Of a DNA stretch of 64,000 nt, positions 30,637-38,642 are shown in pieces. Within the stretch, counting starts at the first letter, position 1; each line of letters begins with the position of its first letter. A program made the position numbers and the translations under genes. The stretch is from a virus. The notes below the pieces were generated by a model that saw nothing but the letters and a program-made list of their open reading frames with translations, was not told the DNA's origin and searched no databases. The DNA lies in IMG/VR virus record IMGVR_UViG_3300024350_000252, positions 62,001 to 126,000 of that record; one strand, given 5' to 3'.

Positions 30637-31486
30637 TTTTAAAATTCTCCATCATGATGTTATGATAGTTACTTATCATATCCTGTGTGAACAGATCTTT
30701 TTGACTGTAATGTATGATATCAGTTTGATTAAAACTACCTATCTTAAATCGATTCAGCTTGTCAAAGTAATAACCAACTTCTTTGCCCATTTTTTGTACA
30801 TTGGTTTTGAACCCTTGTATCCTAGGTTTTAGATGTACAAATCGAGGAAATTCTAAATCATATGAAATAGTATCTTCTAAATCTAATATCTTTGCTGCTA
30901 AAGAAAATGCTTCATCTGTGCCTACAACTTCTGGTATATCTTTATCAAGGAAATAATTTTTAAATTCAGTTGGATAATCTATGATATATCGACCCATGTT
31001 GAAAAATTTTTCAACAATTAATGATGTCTTATCAAAAAATGTATACGCCGAATATAGGATAGGCAATTGATTTTTTTCATATGTTTGTCTATAAAAATTA
31101 TCAGTAACAATATCGTCTCTAAATGTCTTTACCTTATTAGTCACATAAATTTCTGTATTAGAATTTATAAAATAATCAATCCAATGACTAGTATCTCTGA
31201 CCATCAACATATCAGCATCAAGACAGACTGTGTATCGCCAAGGGCTTAACTGATCCATATATGATCTACCATCCCAGTGCTGTTTTTTATCCCAGAATAT
31301 AACTTGATTAAACACAGGACTAGAACTAATGACTGGTATCGTTTCCTTATCATCTGTTATTAATGCTACTTTATCGTATCCTTGTTTCTGTGTGGCTTTT
31401 ATAGATAAAGCCAACAAGTAGGCCATCGACAGATATTCATTGGTGCTAGATTTAGAAATGACTACAAGATATCCAAAATCTTTCAT
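30626..31486 (-). CDS. GT8-like putative glycosyltransferase (B1)
   Basis: A 286-residue protein with a nucleotide-sugar-binding N-terminal half (LVVISKSSTNEYLSMAYLLA, KVALITDD). A metal-binding DxD in VCLDADMLMVRD lies near residue 95, and VVGTDEAFSLAAKI resembles the GT8 acceptor-side motif. The following gene has the same layout. Substrates unknown. It overlaps neighbours by 4-11 bp, so the cluster is one transcription unit. Confidence 0.72.
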   Translation of the reverse strand: MKDFGYLVVISKSSTNEYLSMAYLLALSIKATQKQGYDKVALITDDKETIPVISSSPVFNQVIFWDKKQHWDGRSYMDQLSPWRYTVCLDADMLMVRDTSHWIDYFINSNTEIYVTNKVKTFRDDIVTDNFYRQTYEKNQLPILYSAYTFFDKTSLIVEKFFNMGRYIIDYPTEFKNYFLDKDIPEVVGTDEAFSLAAKILDLEDTISYDLEFPRFVHLKPRIQGFKTNVQKMGKEVGYYFDKLNRFKIGSFNQTDIIHYSQKDLFTQDMISNYHNIMMENFKNVT

Positions 31487-32298
31487 AGAGATAGAATCTC
31501 CTTTTCAAACTTTAGAATGTCTTGTTTTTTCATAATATGAATAGAAGAATTTTTTATCGATAGCAGAGCAGTTTTATCAAATGCGTCTACAGAAAAATGT
31601 AATCCGTGTTCGTTAACATTTATTAATGTGTCAGTTTTTGTCATCCATATGATAGACGGCAATAAATTCGCACCTTCAACAAATCCATTATAAATGTGAT
31701 TGGCTAATGTAAAAGCTATATCATTCCTAAAAATCCTAGGATTAAATTTATGTATATCACTAACAAATCGATATTCTGTTTTGATGTACTTCATTGTATC
31801 GAACACTAATTTTGCTGCCTGATTTTTTGTAAACATCATAGCAGTAGCCCATCTCAATCGCATAGCAGTATCAGATACACGTAGGTCTTCCGGGTGTAAT
31901 TTATTACCTATAAAATCTATCATACTGTCAGTGATCATAAAATCTTCATCATACTCCCAATAGTGAGAATACTGATCATCGAATATTAAAAGGTCACTAT
32001 CTATCAATAGAGTTCTATCGTATGGTGTAAGTTCAAAAGCCAACTGCCTAGAATCATTTAGGAAAAGCTCAGACTTTCCTTCATATATTCTATAATTATT
32101 TTTTTGAGGAGAATCTATTTCTATAATATTATCAAATATAGAATCATCAAAAGTAGAATTTTCTCTACTTTCTTTGTCGGTGATCAAAGATACCGGCACT
32201 GATAATTTTTTCATAGCTAATTTCGCCGATATTTCAGCTAGCTTTAGATAATCTATAGATTGATTATTGTGTCCAAATATCAATATGCCTTTGTTCAT
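31483..32298 (-). CDS. GT8-like putative glycosyltransferase (B2)
   Basis: A 271-residue protein. It has GILIFGHNNQSIDYLKLAEIS at the start, SLITDKES, then TLLIDSDLLIFD (DxD, near residue 100) and a FNPRIFRNDIAFTLANHI segment near the acceptor site. Its order of motifs parallels the adjacent transferase, making a second divergent pair. I see no transmembrane anchor. Acceptor could be a fibre or capsid protein, DNA, or a host surface polymer. Confidence 0.7.
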   Translation of the reverse strand: MNKGILIFGHNNQSIDYLKLAEISAKLAMKKLSVPVSLITDKESRENSTFDDSIFDNIIEIDSPQKNNYRIYEGKSELFLNDSRQLAFELTPYDRTLLIDSDLLIFDDQYSHYWEYDEDFMITDSMIDFIGNKLHPEDLRVSDTAMRLRWATAMMFTKNQAAKLVFDTMKYIKTEYRFVSDIHKFNPRIFRNDIAFTLANHIYNGFVEGANLLPSIIWMTKTDTLINVNEHGLHFSVDAFDKTALLSIKNSSIHIMKKQDILKFEKEILSL

Positions 32299-32651
32299 TC
32301 TTTAGGCATCACTCTTAATATATTATTTTTTTGATTTTTTAGATCTTCATAACCTGCTTGATAAAACCCCACAGCAGACCAATATCTGTCTTTTATTAGA
32401 TTTTCAAAATCTTTAAGATCCGGTATCACTATAGGATTTCCATTTGAATCTATAAGGATAACGTCTCGAATTTTTCCTTCAATGATTAGAGACCTTACAA
32501 AAACTAAAAGATGGCTGTCTATCTTGAACAGACCTCCTTGATAGCCAAATGTAGTGTCAGCTGAAAATTTTTCAGCAAGATATTTTTTTTGAGTCTTAAT
32601 GCTCAACATCTTGTTTGAAAAATCTATAGCATTTTGTAGATTTTCGTTCAT
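32295..32651 (-). CDS. Small conserved phage protein whose ribosome site lies in a terminator hairpin
   Basis: A 118-residue protein. Helical N terminus, strand pair FKIDSHLLVFVRSLI, and RYWSAVGFYQAGYEDLKNQ at the end; no recognised family. The best ribosome-site match, AGGGG, is part of the 3' arm of the terminator immediately upstream, and the ATG directly follows the terminator T-tract. Translation may therefore need the hairpin to be opened or transcription to start beyond it. First gene of the leftward cassette. Confidence 0.68.
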   Translation of the reverse strand: MNENLQNAIDFSNKMLSIKTQKKYLAEKFSADTTFGYQGGLFKIDSHLLVFVRSLIIEGKIRDVILIDSNGNPIVIPDLKDFENLIKDRYWSAVGFYQAGYEDLKNQKNNILRVMPKE

Positions 32652-32654
32652 AAA

Positions 32655-32689
32655 AAAACCCCTAGCTTTGTATATATGCTAAGGGTTTT
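32655..32689 (-). terminator. Rho-independent terminator after the tail module
   Basis: On the minus strand, a 12-bp stem (arm AAAACCCTTAGC, 32678-32689, with GCTAGGGGTTTT, 32655-32666) has one G-T wobble, an 11-nt loop and a seven-T run. It lies 20 bp past the stop of the last structural gene. All features of a strong intrinsic terminator are present. Confidence 0.85.
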
Positions 32690-32708
32690 GCTGATCTGTA
32701 AGTCTTGA

Positions 32709-34055
32709 TTACGAAAATACTGAGCCACCGGATCCATTGCTGAAACTAATTTGCGAATTAGTCCAAGGTACTACGTAAGGATCTGATTGTAGTGTTATAC
32801 TGCCAACGGTGTAATATAATGTCAAATTCAATTGGAATCTAGCTGTCACGTTTGGAGAGAATTGGTTCACGTGTCCGTTGTATAGATCGATCAAAATACC
32901 AATTTTCTTTTGTGTATATGCTCTGTGTTTAATACCTATATAGTTAGTAGTATAACTGGTTGTAGTAGATGTCACTTGATTGATATAACCAAGGTTACCA
33001 TATGTAGCTGCGGTGGCATTGTATGCTCCTGCCGAAGTCCAAGGTGCGCTTGCCGGTTGCCCATACGCTCCAGTCTGGCCGTAAGGTCCTACTCCTGATG
33101 CTGTATAGCCCATGCCTGCTTTGTTATAGGCACCATAGTTAATACCTCCTGTGCCAAATAAAGACTTGGCTAAATTTTGCCAATCTTGGTTTTGAGAGGC
33201 GGCGCTTGCCGGACCATTGGTAATATTTGTTACTACTAGGTTAAGATTAAAAAATCCCCCAGTATTAAAATACTGTACGAAATCATAATTAGTCGGAAAG
33301 TCGATGATCGTTTCAACGCTCATAAGACCGTTACCCCAAGGATTGGTCGCACCATCTCTAACAGGAGCAACGTTCCAACCAAAATAAAATGCGTCTTGCA
33401 TGATAAACTTGTAAGTGTTTACATCATTTACTCTGTTGTAAAATGGAAGATAGATATCATGTAAAATAGGATCTCCACGAACAGGTTGAGGACAATGACT
33501 TGTTACACCTGTCGTAGGCCATGCGTTACCTATTTGCGGATCATTAGCTAAATCACTGCCAGTCACATGCTTCCATGCTTTATTAAGATCTATCCTTAAA
33601 TTATTGAACTGATTAGCAGAAATAACAAACTGTGATATAGCACCAGTACCGCCTGCCCATCCACTAGGATAACCATTGGATACTCTGCTATCCACATTAA
33701 CCAGCGAAAATACTGTAGGACTAATTATTTGATTGACTACAAAATAATTACCGTTCAGAGGAGTTGCTCCCCAAGATACATTGCTTATATTATCAATGTA
33801 AATTTGTTCACCTGCTACTAAGTTATGATTAGCAGTTGTAGTAATTTGGCAGGGATTGGTATTCGATATGCTAGCTATAGTTCTGTTAAATGGATATGCC
33901 AAAGATGCTAGGCTACTTAAAGGTAATCCATATCCAGTTCCTTTTATATACACATTCGGTGCGGAAGTCTGAAGAGGCCCAACCAATGTGGCTATTGTGC
34001 TATAAAGAGCATTGTAATCACTATATCTAACTGGATCATACTGGTTTGCTGGCAT
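32709..34055 (-). CDS. Virion structural protein (tail-associated)
   Basis: A 448-residue, Gly/Asn/Tyr/Ser-rich beta protein. The opening (MPANQYDPVRYSDYNALYSTIATLVGP) is helical; the middle has TANHNLVAGEQIYIDNISN, a motif common in phage tail and fibre proteins; residues about 310-360 are Gly/Ala/Tyr-rich. It follows the fibre cluster and ends just before the terminator. Structural role inferred from composition and location; no exact counterpart named. Confidence 0.72.
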   Translation of the reverse strand: MPANQYDPVRYSDYNALYSTIATLVGPLQTSAPNVYIKGTGYGLPLSSLASLAYPFNRTIASISNTNPCQITTTANHNLVAGEQIYIDNISNVSWGATPLNGNYFVVNQIISPTVFSLVNVDSRVSNGYPSGWAGGTGAISQFVISANQFNNLRIDLNKAWKHVTGSDLANDPQIGNAWPTTGVTSHCPQPVRGDPILHDIYLPFYNRVNDVNTYKFIMQDAFYFGWNVAPVRDGATNPWGNGLMSVETIIDFPTNYDFVQYFNTGGFFNLNLVVTNITNGPASAASQNQDWQNLAKSLFGTGGINYGAYNKAGMGYTASGVGPYGQTGAYGQPASAPWTSAGAYNATAATYGNLGYINQVTSTTTSYTTNYIGIKHRAYTQKKIGILIDLYNGHVNQFSPNVTARFQLNLTLYYTVGSITLQSDPYVVPWTNSQISFSNGSGGSVFS

Positions 34056-34065
34056 CTGTCTTACC

Positions 34066-35868
34066 TTATAAAATTATGGCTTCTACTATTTTTATTATTT
34101 CTCTATCATCCGAAGCTAATGCTATAGCGAAATTATCTAGTCTATCTGTAGCTGCTCGAGCTGTACCATCGGCAGCAGCTACTAATCTTTGACCTTTCTT
34201 GATCGGACCAACTACTTTAACTGGTACTCTTCCTTTTAATGCTACCGGCTGTCCTTCAGCTTCACTGTTCATCAGATAAGCTGGATTTTGTGAAATAACT
34301 CCTATAGCTCTATCACCGTCTTGGCAAGCAGTAACTTCGTATTCTCCTCCTACAACCATCACTGTGCCTACTTCATATTCTTTGTCAGTTTTATATATCT
34401 CAGCTAAATCGGCATAGTTAGCACTACTGGCTGTACCATTGAAAAACCTACCGTTAACATCACCGGAAGCAGTTCTTATTACTAGCGTATCACCGGTCTT
34501 GTTAACATCTGCTTGTCTGCCATTTACTGTTTGTGTATCTTTAGCTTGACCGTCAAATAATACAGCCTTGATCGCTCCCGAGGCGCTTCTTATTGGAATA
34601 GAAATAACTCCAGGATTAGCAATATCTAAAGGATCATATGTTCCTAACTTGCTAGCATTTACCGCAGATGTTGCTTGACCACTTAACGATCCTGTAAACT
34701 GTCCATAGAAATTGTCTGCTGTAAATGATCTAGTAGTGGCATTATACGCGGTAGTGCCAGCTGCGTTATTGATATTTCCGGTATGTGTGCCAGTAGTGTT
34801 GCCTGTAACATTACCTGTTAGATTACCAAAAAGAGACTGAGCATAGATATTTTTCCAATGTCTTGACGAAGCTCCAAGATTGATAGTTTCGGTATTTGCT
34901 GGGAATATCGCTTTGGCTGTAGTAATATCGTTAGTATCATACTGCTGCCTAGAGAAAATCATCATGTCATCTCTATCAGTAACTGAAGCAGCATTGCTGA
35001 TACGGAACAGTATTACACCGTTATTTTGATTTTCTATAGTTGGTTGGTTAGCTGTATTGATATAGATACGCAGATCTTTTCTTACAGTTAGATCACCAAG
35101 ACCAACAGTTAGACCTGCGCCAGAGAATGACACAGGATCGGCACCAGTGAATTGTTGTGCTGTACCTCCTGTGCTTCTAATAAAATCTTCTACTGGATGA
35201 CCACCTAGTCTTTCTGAATTACTAGCGGTACCCCAGAATCTATAACCCGAACTGTCACTAACTCCTGTATCTGATACAGAATTTAGTGTAACACCTTTCT
35301 TAATCTGCCTACCAGCTTCTGAAAAACCTGCGATACTATTAGTAGAAGATAAAGTAAAATCGGGATCATTACTAAAAACAGCAGTAGTAAGGCCGCCGAC
35401 CACAGCTTTCAATATAACATGGCTGGTATTATTAACGTCTTTAACTACCTGTGTAACAATCTGTGATGTACCAAAACCTGGTGCGCTCTGTGGTCCAATA
35501 AGCACAAAGCTAGATCCGTTCCATGCGCTCAGCTGATTTGTATTAGTATCAAACCAAAGATCTCCTTGTGAAAGCCCTGCTGGCGGACTGCTGGCTATTT
35601 CAGCACCACTTGCTGACTTAAACTTAGATCCATCATAAAACTTTAATTTCTTTGAGCTAGAATCATACCATATCTGACCGCTTACTGGCTTGCTAGGCTG
35701 TACAGTATTAGCGAAATTTTCCAATAGATATAGGAAATTTTCGTTTTGTATCTGCCCGTAGCCAGTATAATTCTTACCTACGAATTTTAAATCCGTAGAT
35801 GTATCAATAGAACCATCTTCTACATTAGTTAGAAAAGTTCCGTTATATCTATCTACTCTGTAAGTCAT
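34066..35868 (-). CDS. Tail-fibre paralogue 5 with C-terminal autoproteolysis/trimerisation-like domain
   Basis: 600 residues. Residues 1-135 are the module shared by all five fibre proteins: YRVDRYNGTF, FVGKNYTGYGQIQNENFLYLLENF, then two IWYD/LWFD-x-K/QL-x-x-YDG/WNG repeats. A Gly/Thr-rich shaft with GNLTGNVTGNTTGTHTGN repeats follows. The last 115 residues (YADLAEIYKTDKEYEVGTVM, GRVPVKVVGPIKKG) match a C-terminal domain seen in many phage fibres. A late-promoter-like octamer lies 19 bp upstream. Likely a receptor-binding or baseplate-attached fibre. Confidence 0.85.
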   Translation of the reverse strand: MTYRVDRYNGTFLTNVEDGSIDTSTDLKFVGKNYTGYGQIQNENFLYLLENFANTVQPSKPVSGQIWYDSSSKKLKFYDGSKFKSASGAEIASSPPAGLSQGDLWFDTNTNQLSAWNGSSFVLIGPQSAPGFGTSQIVTQVVKDVNNTSHVILKAVVGGLTTAVFSNDPDFTLSSTNSIAGFSEAGRQIKKGVTLNSVSDTGVSDSSGYRFWGTASNSERLGGHPVEDFIRSTGGTAQQFTGADPVSFSGAGLTVGLGDLTVRKDLRIYINTANQPTIENQNNGVILFRISNAASVTDRDDMMIFSRQQYDTNDITTAKAIFPANTETINLGASSRHWKNIYAQSLFGNLTGNVTGNTTGTHTGNINNAAGTTAYNATTRSFTADNFYGQFTGSLSGQATSAVNASKLGTYDPLDIANPGVISIPIRSASGAIKAVLFDGQAKDTQTVNGRQADVNKTGDTLVIRTASGDVNGRFFNGTASSANYADLAEIYKTDKEYEVGTVMVVGGEYEVTACQDGDRAIGVISQNPAYLMNSEAEGQPVALKGRVPVKVVGPIKKGQRLVAAADGTARAATDRLDNFAIALASDDREIIKIVEAIIL

Positions 35869-35886
35869 CTTAGCTCCAGTTCCCTG

Positions 35887-35894
35887 TATTTATT
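35887..35894 (-). promoter_or_regulatory. Late-promoter-like octamer AATAAATA
   Basis: On the minus strand the 28-bp gap upstream of the fibre gene contains AATAAATA, 19 bp before its ATG. T4 late promoters are TATAAATA, and cyanophage late promoters are described as NATAAATA. The same octamer lies at nearly the same distance (20 bp) from gene 6. Confidence 0.5.
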
Positions 35895-35896
35895 CG

Positions 35897-36364
35897 TTAG
35901 AGTTTTTGCTTTTGAGCTAAGATAGCTTGCTCTTGATCTTCATTTATCCATGTATAGGCATCCGGGTTTGACGCATATGCCTGTACCTGTTCTGCGTGTT
36001 GATTTCTAGCAGCATCAATAAACTCTTTCATAGCTATAAATTCGTCTGTTTTTACAGCTGAATTCTTATCTAACATATCTATAATAATATTCAGCTGCTT
36101 GTGTATAGGGTATTCTTTCAAAACAGTGACGTTTGTGTTATATTTTACATAAGATTCTGTAAGGACTGGTTTATCAGACCGAGATCTTACTTCACCTGTG
36201 CTGTAATCGCCATACCAATAATCACCAGCTTCGTCATCTATTTCTACAGTCTTGATAAGAAACTTATCTAGATTTAACTGCGACGAATCTGTATCTTGTG
36301 GAATTTCTCCTATTAGAGTTCCTGTACTTTTTATAAACAATAAATTTCTTTCTACTTTTGCCAT
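35897..36364 (-). CDS. Tail-fibre-associated small protein (possible assembly factor)
   Basis: A 155-residue protein. The beta-rich N-terminal half (NLLFIKSTGTLIGEI, GDYWYGDYSTGEV) is followed by a helical C-terminal half with EFIAMKEFIDAARNQHAEQ. Small proteins between fibre genes are often fibre assembly chaperones; this is only positional evidence. It sits between the 2OG oxygenase and a fibre paralogue with 1-2 bp spacing upstream. Confidence 0.6.
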   Translation of the reverse strand: MAKVERNLLFIKSTGTLIGEIPQDTDSSQLNLDKFLIKTVEIDDEAGDYWYGDYSTGEVRSRSDKPVLTESYVKYNTNVTVLKEYPIHKQLNIIIDMLDKNSAVKTDEFIAMKEFIDAARNQHAEQVQAYASNPDAYTWINEDQEQAILAQKQKL

Positions 36365-36365
36365 A

Positions 36366-36863
36366 TTATCCTACCTTCCCCCATGCTAGAACAAGGCTGT
36401 ATTTAGGCCTTTCATCTTGTTCAATTGTTGTCACTTCGTGCTCTAAGTGTATTGGCATGTCTAACAATGCGCCCGGTTCTTCTTCTACTACGAAACCGTT
36501 ACCATCTTTATCATACCATTTGAAATGAGGACGATCGCTCCTCAAAAAAACTAATTTAAATTTCCAATAACCCCCAACGCTGTCTTTATGTCTTAGCAAA
36601 TAATCACCGGGATCATATCTATTAATAGTGTAACTGGTCACAAAACGTCGATCATCTGGTATGGTTTTAAATATAGCATCTTTAAGATCGCTATCCATAT
36701 TAAAATAGAACAAACTCTTTAGCTGGCTATTTCCATATTGTGTGACAAAATTATGAGCCTCATCTTTTTCCCTTACAGAGAAACGATCTCTGTGCCTTTC
36801 AGCCAGTTCTATGATTTCGTCAACATTAGTGATATAGTTTTTAATCATATTAACCTGAGACAT
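36366..36863 (-). CDS. 2OG-Fe(II) oxygenase (prolyl-4-hydroxylase-like)
   Basis: 165 residues with a double-stranded beta-helix. The iron ligands are His92 and Asp94 in YLLRHKDS and distal His142 in LEHEVTTI; Lys154 or Arg152 just downstream would bind 2-oxoglutarate. The preceding INRYDPGDYLLRH is typical of phage P4H-like enzymes. It overlaps the fibre paralogue upstream by 14 bp, so it is co-expressed with tail fibres. Hydroxylation of a fibre residue is a natural hypothesis; a nucleic-acid substrate is also possible. Confidence 0.85.
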   Translation of the reverse strand: MSQVNMIKNYITNVDEIIELAERHRDRFSVREKDEAHNFVTQYGNSQLKSLFYFNMDSDLKDAIFKTIPDDRRFVTSYTINRYDPGDYLLRHKDSVGGYWKFKLVFLRSDRPHFKWYDKDGNGFVVEEEPGALLDMPIHLEHEVTTIEQDERPKYSLVLAWGKVG

Positions 36864-38631
36864 ATTCCCAACTCGTTTGTGTACTGTTTATTCTATAGAT
36901 CAAAAGATTGTTTCTTGTAGGATTTTGTATAGTTGTAGTCACTGTAACACTTGAAACATAATTGATAGAAATCCATCTAGATGTTGAAGTAGCAACTGTC
37001 GATGATACATTCTGTATCGTACTTGCGATATGTGCTACTTTGTATGAAGGAAACGAAGTAGGCGGACATAGTTCGTTAAGGACAGATACTACTGAGCCAG
37101 CGGCTACACCTGTTATATCAAGTCCTCTAGTATCTAAGCTGAAAAACAATGGTATCTGAGATACTTGGGCATCAACATAACCTTTGTTAGCTGCGTGTAA
37201 ACTATTAGTAGGAGCACCAGGTAAAGTGATAGCACCAGTCATCACACCACCGGATTTAGGTAAAGCATACGGATCGATGATATCGATATTAGCTGTACCG
37301 TCGAATAATACTCCGTTGATGTATTTTCCGTTAATTAACCTAGATGCTGTATCAGCATTTCCGACTAATGAACCATAAAACTGTTTGGTACCATTGTTAA
37401 AAGCCATGCTATCATCGTTGGCGTAGAGATCTCCCTTAACATCACCTACCAATTTATCTATTAATGTAAGAGTATTAGCATTGATATTTGTGATATTGGC
37501 ATTTAATGATGATACTGTGTTAGTAGTTGCATCAAAAATCAGTGTATTATCAGCAGCTCTTACATTACCTTTATGGGTTCCTACTGTTGTACCTGTAAAT
37601 TGTTTAAGTACATTGTCTATCATCAATGTAGCATCACTGGCATATACATTACCTGTGATGTTACCAGTTACTTCACCATATATGTTAGCTGCGAATAGAT
37701 TCCTATATTTGAATAAAGAAGTACCTATATCGTAGGCGTTGTTTCTACCAGGAGTTAACCCTGCGGCAGAAAATACAACAACATCATTATTATCAGTACC
37801 AACTGTGATACGAACTTTGATATTATTACCAAGTGTGTTTTGTAGTACAGGAACATTGGTATTTTCGACAAATACCTTTAAATCAGCATCATTACCTACT
37901 GTGAAACCAGCATCATCGAAGGTAGATCCTGATCCTGTTCTCAACACAAAATCAGCGATAGGATGTCCTGCTAATTTGATAGAATCACTAGATGTACCCC
38001 AAAATCTAAAATTAGAAGTAGTTACTCCACTTATTGGTGTATCTTTGATCGTGATACCTTGGTTTATGCGTGAAAATCCCGGAATAACTGTAATGTTACC
38101 AATATCAAACGTATCATTGCTCATGATACCTATAACATTACTATCTGATATAATTTTAATAACAGGATGCGCTGTATTTCCATTGTCTCTAATAACATCA
38201 GATCTCAGTCTAGTTTCACCAAAACCGGGTGCTTGATCCGGACCAATAAGGACATAATTAGCACCATCCCAAACATTCATCTGTTTGTTAGTTTCATCAA
38301 ACCACAAAGCACCTTTATCTACTGCTGTTAGCCCTAAAGGTGCAGTAGTGCTGCTGTTCGAAATAGGCATCGTTCTCCACGCTGCGCTAGAATCATAAAA
38401 TTTTATCTTGTTTGTGGATTCGTCATACCAGATCTGTCCAATAACCGGACGCCTTGGTTGTGTTGTACCTCTAAAATTTTCTAGTAGATGTAGAAAGTTT
38501 TCATTTTCTATCGTACCATATCCAGCATAGTTCTTTCCAATAAATTTAATATCACTAGAAGAACTATCGACAGATTGATCTTTTACTTCTACAAAAAATG
38601 TTCCGTTATATCTATAAACTTGATATGCCAT
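36850..38631 (-). CDS. Tail-fibre paralogue 4
   Basis: 593 residues. N-terminal module as in its neighbours (YQVYRYNGTF, FIGKNYAGYGTIENENFLHLLENF, IWYDESTNKIKFYDSS, LWFDETNKQMNVWDG). A shaft with GEVTGNITGNVYASD-type and GTHKGNV repeats follows, with a conserved ANKGYVDAQVS segment near residue 500 and a strand-rich tip. It lacks a collar domain. The last 14 bp overlap the oxygenase gene. Confidence 0.82.
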   Translation of the reverse strand: MAYQVYRYNGTFFVEVKDQSVDSSSSDIKFIGKNYAGYGTIENENFLHLLENFRGTTQPRRPVIGQIWYDESTNKIKFYDSSAAWRTMPISNSSTTAPLGLTAVDKGALWFDETNKQMNVWDGANYVLIGPDQAPGFGETRLRSDVIRDNGNTAHPVIKIISDSNVIGIMSNDTFDIGNITVIPGFSRINQGITIKDTPISGVTTSNFRFWGTSSDSIKLAGHPIADFVLRTGSGSTFDDAGFTVGNDADLKVFVENTNVPVLQNTLGNNIKVRITVGTDNNDVVVFSAAGLTPGRNNAYDIGTSLFKYRNLFAANIYGEVTGNITGNVYASDATLMIDNVLKQFTGTTVGTHKGNVRAADNTLIFDATTNTVSSLNANITNINANTLTLIDKLVGDVKGDLYANDDSMAFNNGTKQFYGSLVGNADTASRLINGKYINGVLFDGTANIDIIDPYALPKSGGVMTGAITLPGAPTNSLHAANKGYVDAQVSQIPLFFSLDTRGLDITGVAAGSVVSVLNELCPPTSFPSYKVAHIASTIQNVSSTVATSTSRWISINYVSSVTVTTTIQNPTRNNLLIYRINSTQTSWEYVSG

Positions 38632-38642
38632 CTGTCGCTCCG

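Noticed and set aside
37739-38236. Plus-strand frame of 165 codons inside fibre paralogue 4
   Set aside because: Shadow of a fibre gene; similar antisense frames occur opposite every fibre paralogue and in the giant gene, which is a codon-bias effect.
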